Positions 17,121-25,995 of a DNA stretch of 64,000 nucleotides are shown here, piece by piece (within the stretch, counting starts at the first letter, position 1; each line of letters opens with the position of its first letter). The notes under the pieces are model-generated. The model was given only the letters and a program-made list of their open reading frames with translations. It had not been told where the DNA came from and did no database searches. The position numbers were made by a program, and so were the translations under genes. This stretch comes from Arthrobacter sp. EpRS71 (lineage in GTDB: Bacteria > Actinomycetota > Actinomycetes > Actinomycetales > Micrococcaceae): NCBI RefSeq assembly GCF_001512285.1, contig NZ_LNUV01000001.1:1-64000 (forward strand). The letters run 5' to 3'.

Positions 17121-17618
17121 GTGGAGTCGGCCGGGCAGAAGCATTTTCTGGCAACGCATGCGGCGTGCCACGACAAGGTGTACCGCTACTTCCGGCGCAG
17201 AACGCAGGGGACGCCCGCAGCCGAGGACCTTACCGCCGATGTCTTCCGGATCGTGTGGGAGAAATCCCGTCAGGGCCAGGAGTTGTCTGAGTTGGTGGTG
17301 TTCGGTATCGCCGGCAATGTCCTCCGCAACCATCGCCGTTCGGCTGTTCGCTCCATGAATCTCACACAACAACTGGAACGTCAGAGAACGCGCGGGTTGG
17401 GTTCCGACGGCGGCGAGGTTCGGGAGGCTTTGGACCAGCTCAAGCCGGAGGAACGCGACGTTCTCCTCCTGACGTACTGGGACGGATTCACCTCCGCCGA
17501 GGTGTCACGTCTGCTCGACATTTCCGCCACGGCCGTCAGGATGCGGTTGCACAGAGCAAGAAAGCAGCTCAGCAATCTGATTCGGGCGGATCAAGCCACA
17601 GAGGATGTGCAGCGATGA
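17121..17618 (+). CDS. ECF-type RNA polymerase sigma factor
   Basis: About 165 residues with sigma region 2 (HDKVYRYFRRRTQG through AAEDLTADVFRIVW) and region 4 (LKPEERDVLLLTYWDGFTSA then VSRLLDISATAVRMRLHRAR). GTG at 17121 follows AGGGGG; an in-frame ATG at 17091 lacks a ribosome site. It overlaps the next gene by 4 bp (ATGA), a membrane protein with a large extracytoplasmic part that may act as its anti-sigma partner. Confidence 0.82.
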   Translation: MESAGQKHFLATHAACHDKVYRYFRRRTQGTPAAEDLTADVFRIVWEKSRQGQELSELVVFGIAGNVLRNHRRSAVRSMNLTQQLERQRTRGLGSDGGEVREALDQLKPEERDVLLLTYWDGFTSAEVSRLLDISATAVRMRLHRARKQLSNLIRADQATEDVQR

Positions 17619-18349
17619 GTAGCAAGGAAAAGTCCACCATGGATCGCCTGACCGCAGCTGATCCGGCTTCCGCGGTTACCGAAGACGAGTTGGCCCGCAG
17701 CCGTGAGAAGAGCCTGGCTGTGATGGACACTGACGCCGAGCACATCACCGTGGGTGGGTCGGTTGCAGACTTCCAGCAACAGCGTTCACGGCGCCGTATG
17801 CGGTTGGCAGCAGGATTTGGGTTGGTGGCGGCCGCTGCAGCAGTTGTTGCCGGGGTAGTGCTGACGTCCTCCATGACGGCTCCGCCCACGGAGCAATCTG
17901 CACCGGCTGCTACCCAGCTGGATCCTGCGCCGGAAACAGGTTCCTCCAGCGGGCTGCCACTGCCCGAAATTACAGGCTCGCCGACGCCCACGGTGGAGGC
18001 CGACATCGTGGCGGGCAGTGCGGGTAAGTTGGCCGCCTCCACGACTGAAATTGACGGTGTCATTTCCGGGGGTATTTACATGCGCCCTGATGTTCTCCGG
18101 ACACTGAAACTTGAAGCGGATAACAACGGTTGCATCGCCAACGGCTTCTTGTTCCCCACTGGCACGAAAGTCACAGACGCCGGGTTGGTGATGTCCGACG
18201 GAACAGTCTTCCGCATGGGCGATGTCATCTCCTTTGGGGGCTTGGAGGTGAATTCCAAGGACGTGGGAGAGTGCGCAGACGGCCGCCCGCTCGTCTACAT
18301 GGAAGAGGTACGTGCTTACCCCGGAAAAGTTCCCGGCATAGGCGGATAA
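17615..18349 (+). CDS. Membrane protein, putative partner of the ECF sigma factor
   Basis: A 244-residue protein with a cytoplasmic N-terminal about 65 residues, one transmembrane segment (about 67-88) and a Thr/Pro/Ser-rich extracytoplasmic linker before a C-terminal domain with two Cys (NNGC and ECADG). Topology and overlap with the sigma gene suggest an anti-sigma role. I do not see the zinc anti-sigma HxxxCxxC motif, so this is an inference from context. Confidence 0.65.
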   Translation: MSSKEKSTMDRLTAADPASAVTEDELARSREKSLAVMDTDAEHITVGGSVADFQQQRSRRRMRLAAGFGLVAAAAAVVAGVVLTSSMTAPPTEQSAPAATQLDPAPETGSSSGLPLPEITGSPTPTVEADIVAGSAGKLAASTTEIDGVISGGIYMRPDVLRTLKLEADNNGCIANGFLFPTGTKVTDAGLVMSDGTVFRMGDVISFGGLEVNSKDVGECADGRPLVYMEEVRAYPGKVPGIGG

Positions 18350-18359
18350 CGCCAATTCG

Positions 18360-18392
18360 CGACGTCGGCACTCACCGTAAGTGCCGACGTCG
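18360..18392. repeat. Palindromic repeat, family A copy 2; stem-loop between convergent genes
   Basis: Perfect 13-bp arms CGACGTCGGCACT (18360-18372) and AGTGCCGACGTCG (18380-18392) with a 7-base loop. The core GACGTCGGCACTCACCGT is identical to copy 1 at 16998-17014. It lies between the sigma partner gene and the convergent GH13 gene and may end both transcripts. Confidence 0.75.
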
Positions 18393-18398
18393 TACTTC

Positions 18399-20693
18399 CT
18401 ATTCGGTAGCCTCGTCCTCCACTACCGGGTCCTTCAGCAGGAGGGCCGTGCCCTGGAATGCGGGCAACTCGAGGAAGAAGCTGCACAGATCATCCACCTG
18501 GGCCACTTCTTCTTCGCCGGAGAACAAATCATGGACGGTGGCGCCCGGAACAAGGTGCGGGGACTGGATGCTGCCGGCGATGTCCTGGTCAGAGAAGTTC
18601 AGGACCGTCACCTGCAGTGCTCCATCTGCGAGCTGGTTGACCAACACCAGCAAGCCGCGGTTGGAAACGTCGGGCACATCAAGGAGCGTGCTGGTGGCGA
18701 TGCCTGATTCTTCCCGCACCGTAAGGATCTGCTGGAGGCGCCGCGCATAGGAGTTCGGGTCTTTCAGCTGCTCAGGAAGGGAACCGTAGAGGCTCCGGGC
18801 ACGCGCCATACCGGCCAGGGAGGTCTTGGCGTCCGGGCTGGTGCCCATGAGGTCGTGGGCGCCGCGGTTGATCCAGCGGGTGTCCCCCTGTGAGGTGAGT
18901 TCCTTGACGGTTTCGCGGTCCAGCGCTGTGATGCCCGTGAGGTCCCAGCCGGAGAGCGCGAAAACCCCAGGCTGCAACGCGTTGTACATGGACAACAGCA
19001 CGTGCGCGTCCAGCACCTGCGCTTCCTGCTCCTTGGTGATGGCCTCCGGATCCTTGATGCCCAGGGCGGCCATGATGAAGCTGACCGTGGTGCAGGCGAT
19101 CCCGTTGGTGGTGAACACCGCGTTGTAGGGCCCGTTCTCACCCGTGAGCCGTTCCCGCATGGTGTTCTGGACCTTTTCGGCCACCTCTGCGCCGGTGAGC
19201 TCCTCGCCGGCAAGTTCAAAGACGTCGTCCCTGTGCCCTGCCGCGAAGTGGAGCAGTTCATAGGTCAGCTCATCGTGGTTCTGGAGGGCGTGAACCAACG
19301 AGGCCTGGTCCACGCCGATCTCCATGGAAAGCCGCAACGTGAGGCGCAGGAACTCGGTATCTCCGATGACCAAGGCGTAGTGGTAGGCGGGCCTGGTGAT
19401 GAAGTCGTAGGACAGGTCCGGGCCGGACTCGGACTGGGTCTTGATGTCGTCAATGGTGAGGTTGAGCTCCTGGAAGGAGAACCCGCCCACCTTGCGGATC
19501 ATGGAACCAATCAGCTGGTTGGCGGCCTCGGACAACGGGTGGCCCTCGGACCAGCCCGGTTCTTCCTCGGCGCTCTTCTCCACGCCAAGGAACCCGTTGG
19601 CATCGAGCCGGAGCGCCCCGGTTCCGAGGTCAAGCAAGGAGTGCAGGGCGTCGCCAACCACCAGGCGCATGCCCGCGAAGGTGGGATCCAGCCAGTTGAT
19701 GGAAGGCTGACCGGCCTTGAAGTAGTGGAGATAGACCCAGCGGCGTTTCTTGCCCGTGGTGTCGACGATGGGCTTGGTGGCGCTCCAGTTGGTTTCCTTG
19801 ACGCCGGGCTCGTAGAAGATGACCCGCTGCAGGCGCCCGATGATGTAGCCGGCCTTTTGCAGCGCCTCCTCAGCCGCGGGGCTGATGTTCACCGAGTCTT
19901 CGCCCTCGGGGACGTCCGGCAGCAAGTGCCAGTCCTCCTCGGGGATGTCCACCATGTGATAGATGCCGGGGTAGTCCCGGAAGTTCATTTCGGCGAGGCG
20001 GAAGTCCGCTCCCTTGCCGGTGTGCCCCGGGACGATGTCGTCAATGACGGTGCCGCCGTGTTCATTGGCCACCTCGCACATCTGACGGAACTCCTCCTCG
20101 GTACCGAAGGCAGGATCGATCGCCATGCTGATCCGGTCAAAGTGCCCGTCCACGCTGGGCGTCTGCGACCATCCGCGGATGCCACCGGCCAGCTTCACCG
20201 GACCGGTGTGCAGCCCCCTGATGCCGATCTGGCTGAACGCTTCCCAGAGTGAGGGATCGCCCAGCGCTGAGAGGAAAGACTGTCCGTCCTGGGTGATGAA
20301 GGACAGTGGGTAGGCCGTGAACCAGACGGGTGCGCGCTCAACTGCTGCACGCGGGTTGGGCCTGGCGTACGAGTTCTGCCACATGCTGGCCTGCCCGGAC
20401 AGTTGCCGGGCCATGGTGTTGGCGTCACCGAGCATGGACTGGTTCCTGAGCCAGTCCACATAGGTGGAGTTCAGGCCGTCGAACTCCAGGGAGGGCCGGG
20501 CGGCAAAGAACTGCCGCCTCCGGGCGATCGGCCGCAGCGCCTTGGGCCGGGCCGGATAAAACTGTTCATCAAAGGTGATTTCCGCCGGTTCGCTTGCGGT
20601 TTCATCGGGCGTTTCCTGTGGCGTCAACTCCGGATTTTCTTCTGGAGATTCGCTGATTTCTGACACGCTCTCGCTGACTGCAGGCTCCCGCAC
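18399..20693 (-). CDS. GH13-family alpha-glucan-active enzyme (trehalose synthase/maltogenic-amylase-like)
   Basis: This 764-residue protein has a GH13 barrel. The nucleophile Asp is in GALRLDANG, the acid/base Glu in FQELNL and the third carboxylate in QNHDE. A beta-sandwich domain ends the protein. The first 40 residues are very acidic (Glu/Pro/Ser-rich) and no signal peptide is seen. The barrel resembles trehalose synthase-like GH13 proteins, but subsite residues cannot be assigned by eye, so product specificity is open. GTG start follows AAAGGAG. Confidence 0.75.
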   Translation of the reverse strand: MREPAVSESVSEISESPEENPELTPQETPDETASEPAEITFDEQFYPARPKALRPIARRRQFFAARPSLEFDGLNSTYVDWLRNQSMLGDANTMARQLSGQASMWQNSYARPNPRAAVERAPVWFTAYPLSFITQDGQSFLSALGDPSLWEAFSQIGIRGLHTGPVKLAGGIRGWSQTPSVDGHFDRISMAIDPAFGTEEEFRQMCEVANEHGGTVIDDIVPGHTGKGADFRLAEMNFRDYPGIYHMVDIPEEDWHLLPDVPEGEDSVNISPAAEEALQKAGYIIGRLQRVIFYEPGVKETNWSATKPIVDTTGKKRRWVYLHYFKAGQPSINWLDPTFAGMRLVVGDALHSLLDLGTGALRLDANGFLGVEKSAEEEPGWSEGHPLSEAANQLIGSMIRKVGGFSFQELNLTIDDIKTQSESGPDLSYDFITRPAYHYALVIGDTEFLRLTLRLSMEIGVDQASLVHALQNHDELTYELLHFAAGHRDDVFELAGEELTGAEVAEKVQNTMRERLTGENGPYNAVFTTNGIACTTVSFIMAALGIKDPEAITKEQEAQVLDAHVLLSMYNALQPGVFALSGWDLTGITALDRETVKELTSQGDTRWINRGAHDLMGTSPDAKTSLAGMARARSLYGSLPEQLKDPNSYARRLQQILTVREESGIATSTLLDVPDVSNRGLLVLVNQLADGALQVTVLNFSDQDIAGSIQSPHLVPGATVHDLFSGEEEVAQVDDLCSFFLELPAFQGTALLLKDPVVEDEATE

Positions 20694-20925
20694 AGTTTTC
20701 TCCTTTACGTGGTCGCCGCGTCAACGCCGACCGTCCGAGGGGGTCGTTCAAGAGGTCACGTACCCGGGCTTACCCGGACTATTCATGCTAGTCGGGGGAG
20801 CCTGCCGTTTGTCTAACCCGGGAACAAGTAAGTCTCGTTATTATGTGCCGAATTGACCTTGGGCGCGCGGGCCTATCGGTTAGCCTCGCAAGCCAGTACC
20901 GTGACTCGTGAAGATCGGAGCACTC

Positions 20926-21900
20926 ATGAAGATCGTTGTCATCGGCGGCAGTGGCCACATCGGCTCCTTCCTCGTTCCCCGGCTTGTGCGCGCCGGACAC
21001 GAGGTCATCAACGTCAGCCGCGGAAGCAGCCCGCCGTACACCGACGTCCGTGAATGGCAGCAGGTCCACCAGGTCACCGCGGACCGCGACCAGGAGGAAC
21101 GCGAGGGCGTCTTTGGTGACCGGATAGCGGGACTGGGTGCCGACGTCGTGGTTGACCTCATTTGCTTCACGCTCGAGTCAGCCACTGCGCTGGTGGAAAG
21201 TCTTCGAAACCAGACGGAGCACCTGCTGCACTGCGGCTCCATCTGGCGGCACGGGGTCAGTTTGAAGTTGCCCATTGCCGAAGGGACGGATTCCGCCGCT
21301 GAACCATTGGACCAGTACGGGATCCGGAAACGTGACATCGCCCGCATGCTCAAGGAAGAGACTGCTGCCGGCGGCCTGGCCACAACATCCATCCACCCCG
21401 GACACATCGTGGGGCCCGGATGGTTGCCGATCGGGCCGCGGGGCAACCTGGATCCGGAGGTGTGGCACACGATTGCCTCCGGGCATCCGCTCCAGGTTCC
21501 CGGGAGCGGGACTGAACTGATGCACCATGTGCATGCCGACGACGTTGCGCAGGCCTTCGGGAAAGCCATCCTTCACCGAGATGCTGCAGCCGGGGAGGAC
21601 TTCAGCATTGTTGCGCCCACTGCCCTGACGGTTCGCGGTTACGTGAGCATTGCGTCGTCCTGGTTCGGGCAGGAGCCACACATGGAAACCGTGACGTGGG
21701 AGGAATTCCGCCGGACCACCACCCCGGAATTTGCCGATTCCAGCTGGGCGCATCTCTCCCGCAACCACTGCATGAGCATCCACAAGGCCACCTCCCTCAT
21801 CGGGTACGCGCCCGGATATGAACCCGAGCAGGCGGTCCACGAGTCCTTACAATGGCTTATCAGCAACGGGCAGCTCCATCTGCCAAAGCTGCTGACCTAA
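20926..21900 (+). CDS. NAD(P)-dependent epimerase/dehydratase-like (extended SDR)
   Basis: This 324-residue protein opens with the Rossmann motif VVIGGSGHIGSFL (GxxGxxG). A Tyr-x-x-x-Lys-like QYGIRKRD and a C-terminal substrate region follow, fitting the atypical/extended SDR family. Such proteins oxidise or epimerise nucleotide sugars or act on small ketones. Substrate unknown. ATG at 20926 follows CGGAG; an in-frame GTG at 20908 would add six residues. Confidence 0.78.
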   Translation: MKIVVIGGSGHIGSFLVPRLVRAGHEVINVSRGSSPPYTDVREWQQVHQVTADRDQEEREGVFGDRIAGLGADVVVDLICFTLESATALVESLRNQTEHLLHCGSIWRHGVSLKLPIAEGTDSAAEPLDQYGIRKRDIARMLKEETAAGGLATTSIHPGHIVGPGWLPIGPRGNLDPEVWHTIASGHPLQVPGSGTELMHHVHADDVAQAFGKAILHRDAAAGEDFSIVAPTALTVRGYVSIASSWFGQEPHMETVTWEEFRRTTTPEFADSSWAHLSRNHCMSIHKATSLIGYAPGYEPEQAVHESLQWLISNGQLHLPKLLT

Positions 21901-21966
21901 GCCGGCAAAACCCATGTACCAGGTGCAGCGGAAGCCCCAAGCTTAGGAAGCCACAAGGGGGATAAG

Positions 21967-23271
21967 GTGCCGAACAAAGACGTCACAGACAGCCGGCTCG
22001 ACCACGGATTCTTCATCCTCGGCGGAGCAGCTGCGGTGTGGCTGGCCTTCCTGCTGGTAGGGGAAAGCTTCCACCTGGGGTGGGGGCAGCTGTGGTTCTC
22101 GATAGTGTTCTGGGCATTCCTCGCATACCTGCTGCTGCCCAGGCTGCACCGGATCCTCACCACCATCTACGTTCCGGGATACTTCATTGGCCGCGCCCGG
22201 ACCAGCGACGGACTGCTGGGTGACCCCGTCAATGTTGCGTTGCTGGGGACCGAACCTAGGATCCACGCGATCATGAGGGCCGCCGGGTGGACCATGGCCG
22301 ACGACGTCACCTTCGCCAGCAGCAGGCGCATCATCAGCTCCACCATCTTCCGGCAAAGCTACACGGAGGCGCCGGTAAGCCCGCTATACCTTTTCGACCG
22401 CCAGCAGGATTTCGCCTACCAGCAAGAGGTCAACAACACTCCCGGCAAACGCCACCACGTCCGCTTCTGGCGTTGCCCCGAGGGCTGGCTGCTCCCGGGC
22501 GGCCATAAAGTGGATTGGCTCGCGGCAGGCACCTACGATCGCAGCGTCGGTTTCTCCCTCTTCACCCTTCAGATCACGCACAAGATCGAGCAGAACACCG
22601 ACGTGGAACGGGACCACATCGTTTCCACCGTTTCGGACGCTGAGCCGGCCGTCTCGGTCCAGGTCATCGAGGACTTCTCCACCGGATATCACACGCGCAA
22701 CGGCGGCGGTGACTCCATTTCCACCGACGGCGACCTGCCGATCATCGATGCACGCCGCGTCCACGTCCCCTCGGACCAGCCGCCCGGCCGGACCGACAGC
22801 CGCGACCGCCGGCCCGCTCCCATCATGATGGGCGCCGCTTTGGTGGTGGCCAGGGCAATCGCGGCACTGGCCCTCGCCATCACGTTGTTTACCTCAGGCG
22901 GTGAAATATCCGGCCTCGCCTTGGACGCCGACACGTCAGACCCGGAAAGCACGACGGCGGCAATCGCCTTGATAGCGTCCGTGGTCCTGGTGTTCGGGCT
23001 GGGTGAAGTTTTCCTGGCCTGGCGCATTTTCCTGGGCAGCAACGGAGCCCGCGTGATTGCCATGGGGCTGAGTTCCTTCTCCATCCTGGTCCAGGCAATC
23101 GACTACGCCACTGGCAGCGCGAATATCACCCTCGAAGCGGGCCTCTCCGGTTTGGCCACCGACATTCTGGTGCTCTTGGCCCTGTCCAGCCAACGTGCCC
23201 GGGTGTACGCCAAGCGGCAGCGCGTCCCGGCGGTCCCGGCGTCGGTGGTCAGCAGGCGCGTGCCTTCCTGA
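21967..23271 (+). CDS. Membrane protein with LssY C-terminal-like domain
   Basis: 434 residues. Two transmembrane segments near the N terminus are followed by a soluble LssY_C-type domain (about 70-250, with SDGLLGDPVNVALLG and RDHIVSTV). Several more membrane segments complete the C-terminal third. The domain is named from Legionella LssY; its function is not established. GTG start follows AAGGGGGATAAG. No operon partner is apparent. Confidence 0.7.
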   Translation: MPNKDVTDSRLDHGFFILGGAAAVWLAFLLVGESFHLGWGQLWFSIVFWAFLAYLLLPRLHRILTTIYVPGYFIGRARTSDGLLGDPVNVALLGTEPRIHAIMRAAGWTMADDVTFASSRRIISSTIFRQSYTEAPVSPLYLFDRQQDFAYQQEVNNTPGKRHHVRFWRCPEGWLLPGGHKVDWLAAGTYDRSVGFSLFTLQITHKIEQNTDVERDHIVSTVSDAEPAVSVQVIEDFSTGYHTRNGGGDSISTDGDLPIIDARRVHVPSDQPPGRTDSRDRRPAPIMMGAALVVARAIAALALAITLFTSGGEISGLALDADTSDPESTTAAIALIASVVLVFGLGEVFLAWRIFLGSNGARVIAMGLSSFSILVQAIDYATGSANITLEAGLSGLATDILVLLALSSQRARVYAKRQRVPAVPASVVSRRVPS

Positions 23272-23354
23272 CCCTTTTCGCCGGATAGTCTGAAATCTGT
23301 TTCCAAGGCCTGCGCTGGCAGTGGGCCTCCCGAAGAGTGGATTGAGGAAGACGG

Positions 23355-24278
23355 TTGGACGGTGTCCTCAAAGGTTTCTTCGTGGTCGGTGTTGTGCTGC
23401 TCATCGGCTACATCCTGGGCAGAACAAAGGTATTGGGTCCTGAGGGAAGCAAAGTCCTCTCCACGCTGACCTTCATGGTGGGTTTGCCGTGCTTGATGTT
23501 CTCGGCCATTGCATCCAAGCACATCAACGAGGTCCTGAGCGCCACTGGCCTGATCTCCGTGGTGACAGCAGCGGCTGTCATGCTCGTGTTCACGGTGGCT
23601 GGCACGATTGCTCGGTGGGGTGTCCGGCGAACAACTATTGGCGCGCTGTCCGTGGGCATCGTGAACTCCACCAATTTGGGTGTTCCCCTGTCGCTCTACA
23701 TCCTGGGAAGTGCCACCTACGTCACCCCGATCATGCTGTTCCAACTGGCCATCGTGACGCCCATTGCGCTGACGATCCTGGACCTCACCGATCCCGCGGG
23801 TCAGCACGTGTCGGTGTGGCGCACGCTCTCCATCCCGTTCCGCAACCCCGTGACTGTTGCGGCGATCCTGGGCGTGCTGGTCAGCGCGCTGGGAATCGAC
23901 GTGCCCAGCATGGTTCTGGATCCCTTGGCGCTGGTTGCCCAGTTGGCTGTTCCGCTGATGCTCATCATCTTTGGCATGTCCCTGCACGGGCTCTCTGTCC
24001 GTCCGGGGATCAATGATCGGGCCCCTACAACGGTGGCTGTGATTCTCAAGTCTGCGGTCCAACCGGCGCTGGCTTGGGTCTTGGCCGCCTTCGTCTTCCA
24101 CTTGGACCCCTTCAGCACTTTCGTGGTGACTGCCTGTGCCATCCTCCCCACCGGCCAGAACGTGGTGCTCTACGCGGTCAGGTACGGCGTGGGCCAAGGA
24201 ATTGCCCAGTCAACGGCCGTGTTCACCAGCATTCTGGCGGTACCGCTGCTGCTGGGGGCGGCCTGGCTGTTCGGCTAG
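23355..24278 (+). CDS. AEC-family (auxin efflux carrier-like) transporter
   Basis: This 307-residue integral membrane protein has about ten hydrophobic segments. The central segments carry the conserved N-S-x-N/G-x-P pattern seen here as IVNSTNLGVPLSLYILG. AEC transporters in bacteria move small organic acids such as malate or malonate. TTG start at 23355, preceded by GAGGAAG. Three stem-loops follow before the next gene on the other strand. Confidence 0.82.
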   Translation: MDGVLKGFFVVGVVLLIGYILGRTKVLGPEGSKVLSTLTFMVGLPCLMFSAIASKHINEVLSATGLISVVTAAAVMLVFTVAGTIARWGVRRTTIGALSVGIVNSTNLGVPLSLYILGSATYVTPIMLFQLAIVTPIALTILDLTDPAGQHVSVWRTLSIPFRNPVTVAAILGVLVSALGIDVPSMVLDPLALVAQLAVPLMLIIFGMSLHGLSVRPGINDRAPTTVAVILKSAVQPALAWVLAAFVFHLDPFSTFVVTACAILPTGQNVVLYAVRYGVGQGIAQSTAVFTSILAVPLLLGAAWLFG

Positions 24279-24299
24279 CGTCCCAGCCACCCCTCAAGG

Positions 24300-24338
24300 C
24301 TCGACGACGACACCCAAGATGAGTGCCGGCGTCGTGAG
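24300..24338. repeat. Palindromic repeat, family A copy 3 (degenerate)
   Basis: Left arm CTCGACGACGACACCCA and right arm TGAGTGCCGGCGTCGTGAG pair imperfectly. The right arm read in reverse complement, CTCACGACGCCGGCACTCA, matches the family A core with a few changes. Position again follows a stop codon. Confidence 0.5.
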
Positions 24339-24387
24339 TTGTTCGTTGTGAGCCTGTGCCGCCACCACCGACTATGAAATCGAAACA

Positions 24388-24426
24388 GCCCCGACACGCC
24401 TGGTTCAAGGTGTGTCGGGGCCGTTT
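24388..24426 (+). terminator. Rho-independent terminator after the AEC transporter gene
   Basis: GCCCCGACACGCC and GGTGTGTCGGGGC pair over an 8-base loop with one wobble, and CGTTTT follows. A run of A before the left arm (GAAACA) would also serve the opposite strand. Confidence 0.8.
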
Positions 24427-24491
24427 TCGCGTCAAAGAAGGTGGTGGGGGTACATGCGTTAGCTCGGCGAATGCGTCGCTTAAACAAAAGA

Positions 24492-24530
24492 GCTCCGGAG
24501 TGCGTTATTGGGGGATACGCACTCCGGAGC
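24492..24530. terminator. Stem-loop, likely terminator for the convergent universal stress gene
   Basis: Perfect 14-bp arms GCTCCGGAGTGCGT (24492-24505) and ACGCACTCCGGAGC (24517-24530) with an 11-base loop. AAAAG borders the left arm, which reads as CTTTT after the stem on the minus strand, so it best fits termination of the minus-strand gene. Confidence 0.7.
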
Positions 24531-24621
24531 AGCCTTTGAGCAGGGGCTTTCGCCGTCCTGCAGTAATCACTCTACGTGCCTTGGGACGCCTTTGCCACCA
24601 CCTCGAATAAGTACTTTCGCT

Positions 24622-25167
24622 TTAGTTTTTATGGGCAGCGTCGTGCCGCTTCTTTTGGGGCACAATCAGCACCGGACGCCGCTGGTGATGACTCAGCCAA
24701 GCCGCCACCGAGCCGTTCAGTGCTTCAGAAATGCGATGCCCCAACCCAGGCTCGGGAGATCCCACGATGATCATGGAAGCATCGATGTCGGAGGCCAAAC
24801 GGCCCAGTGCCCTGGCAGGGTCGCCGGCGAGCAGGCGCAACGTCCAGTCCGTGGTGCCGCCGTCCATGGCCTCAGTGATGGCTCTGCCCAGGTCATCCCG
24901 GATAGCTGCCACGTCCTCGTCATCCTTTTCGGGATGCAAGGACATTCGGTGCGTTTCGCGGGAAGGATCCCACTCCACGAGGTAGCTCGCCTCGTCCACA
25001 TACGCGCAAACCAGCGGCACGCCCAGTTGTTCGGCCAAGGTCCGGGCAGTTTGCAGGACCTCCACATGCTGGTCCGGCAGCACTCCCACAACCAAGGGAA
25101 TCCGTCCGCTGAAACCTTCCGCAGCCATACCCCTATTGTTGCTCTGCGGCACGTGCTTGAACAGCAT
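24622..25167 (-). CDS. Universal stress protein (UspA-like)
   Basis: 181 residues, one Usp domain. The ATP-binding pattern G-x2-G-x9-G-S appears as GSPEPGLGHRISEALNGSVA, followed by HHQRRPVLIVP. Start is uncertain: ATG at 25167, or an ATG at 25128 which begins close to the domain (MAAEGFSGRIPLVVGV). Usp proteins are linked to stress survival; a specific role is not visible. Confidence 0.82.
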   Translation of the reverse strand: MLFKHVPQSNNRGMAAEGFSGRIPLVVGVLPDQHVEVLQTARTLAEQLGVPLVCAYVDEASYLVEWDPSRETHRMSLHPEKDDEDVAAIRDDLGRAITEAMDGGTTDWTLRLLAGDPARALGRLASDIDASMIIVGSPEPGLGHRISEALNGSVAAWLSHHQRRPVLIVPQKKRHDAAHKN

Positions 25168-25263
25168 GTTCCGGGCATCTGTCAGGGATCAAGCAGGCGG
25201 CCTCGGACCCTTGTAGAGACACCCGTCCCGGCCTACCGTTAATCCGAAGAGAGGCGGTCCGCA

Positions 25264-25464
25264 ATGGAAATATATATGTGGTGGCTCGACCTGCACCTGG
25301 ACAGCAAAGAGTGGCTGCGCGAAAACCTGCGGGCCGATGAACTGCCGCTGCAGGTATTGCAGCACATTGCCGAGGCCGGCGGACCCCATCCGGACAAGGT
25401 CAGCGGTGTTTTGACCCTTGCCGATTGGGACTTCATCGAAACACAGTCGGAGTTTGTGGACTGA
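25264..25464 (+). CDS. Small acidic hypothetical protein
   Basis: 66 residues, acidic and Trp-rich at the N terminus (IYMWWLDLHLDSKEW). AGAGGCGG precedes the ATG at good distance and the frame is compact, so I think it is translated. No family recognised. Confidence 0.55.
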   Translation: MEIYMWWLDLHLDSKEWLRENLRADELPLQVLQHIAEAGGPHPDKVSGVLTLADWDFIETQSEFVD

Positions 25465-25468
25465 CGCG

Positions 25469-25813
25469 CTAGGCGCAGCTGGCAGCCGGGCGAGCGGCCG
25501 CGACGATGACCTGGGCCGCGGTGTCCGGGCCAAGAGACGGGCTCTCCTGAGGCTCGGCCGTGGCCTCCGCGGGCCGGAGTTTGGCCCTCATGCGAAGAAG
25601 TGCCACCGCTGAGATCAGGAACCAGGCCACGTTGGTCACTACGGACGGCCAGGCTCCGTGAAGCGTGCCATTAATGATGAAGGCGCACGAACCAAAGAGA
25701 TTGACGGTCTGGAAAGTGCTGCCCGCTTGCAACCACCCCATGGACACCGCCATGTAGCCGCCGAGCATAGCCACTGCGCCGGCCCAACCGGCAATTTCGA
25801 ACAGCAGTTCCAT
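25469..25813 (-). CDS. CBU_0592-like small membrane protein
   Basis: 114 residues with about three hydrophobic segments (AGWAGAVAMLGGYMAVSMGW, FQTVNLFGSCAFIINGTLHG, VTNVAWFLISAVALLRM) and a disordered tail. The pattern of Gly and Asn fits the CBU_0592 domain, related in shape to half-PnuC/SWEET-like proteins. AAAGGA precedes the ATG at 25813. Divergent from the LysR gene. Confidence 0.65.
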   Translation of the reverse strand: MELLFEIAGWAGAVAMLGGYMAVSMGWLQAGSTFQTVNLFGSCAFIINGTLHGAWPSVVTNVAWFLISAVALLRMRAKLRPAEATAEPQESPSLGPDTAAQVIVAAARPAASCA

Positions 25814-25995
25814 GGGAGTCCTTTCAGGATTTGGGCATCCGGATGAAGCCGACGGGCGGCGTGAGGTCCGGGATGATGGGCGTGATTCGGGGGTCGATGC
25901 TGCGTGACTGAATCGTGCTTGTGAGTCAATATTGAGGCAGTAACACCTTTAGTTCAATTGCATTATTCTGAATCCCATGTTTAGGAGTGCTTAAC

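Larger units (their letters stand above)
24279..24621. other. 343-bp intergenic region between convergent genes with three stem-loops
   Basis: No credible coding frame here. It holds a degenerate family A palindrome, a classic terminator and a perfect 14-bp-arm hairpin (listed separately). The last 90 bp before the universal stress gene stop show nothing I can name. Confidence 0.7.

Noticed and set aside
24356..24610. Short frame through the terminator region after the AEC gene
   Set aside because: It runs through two strong stem-loops and lacks motifs; treated as non-coding.
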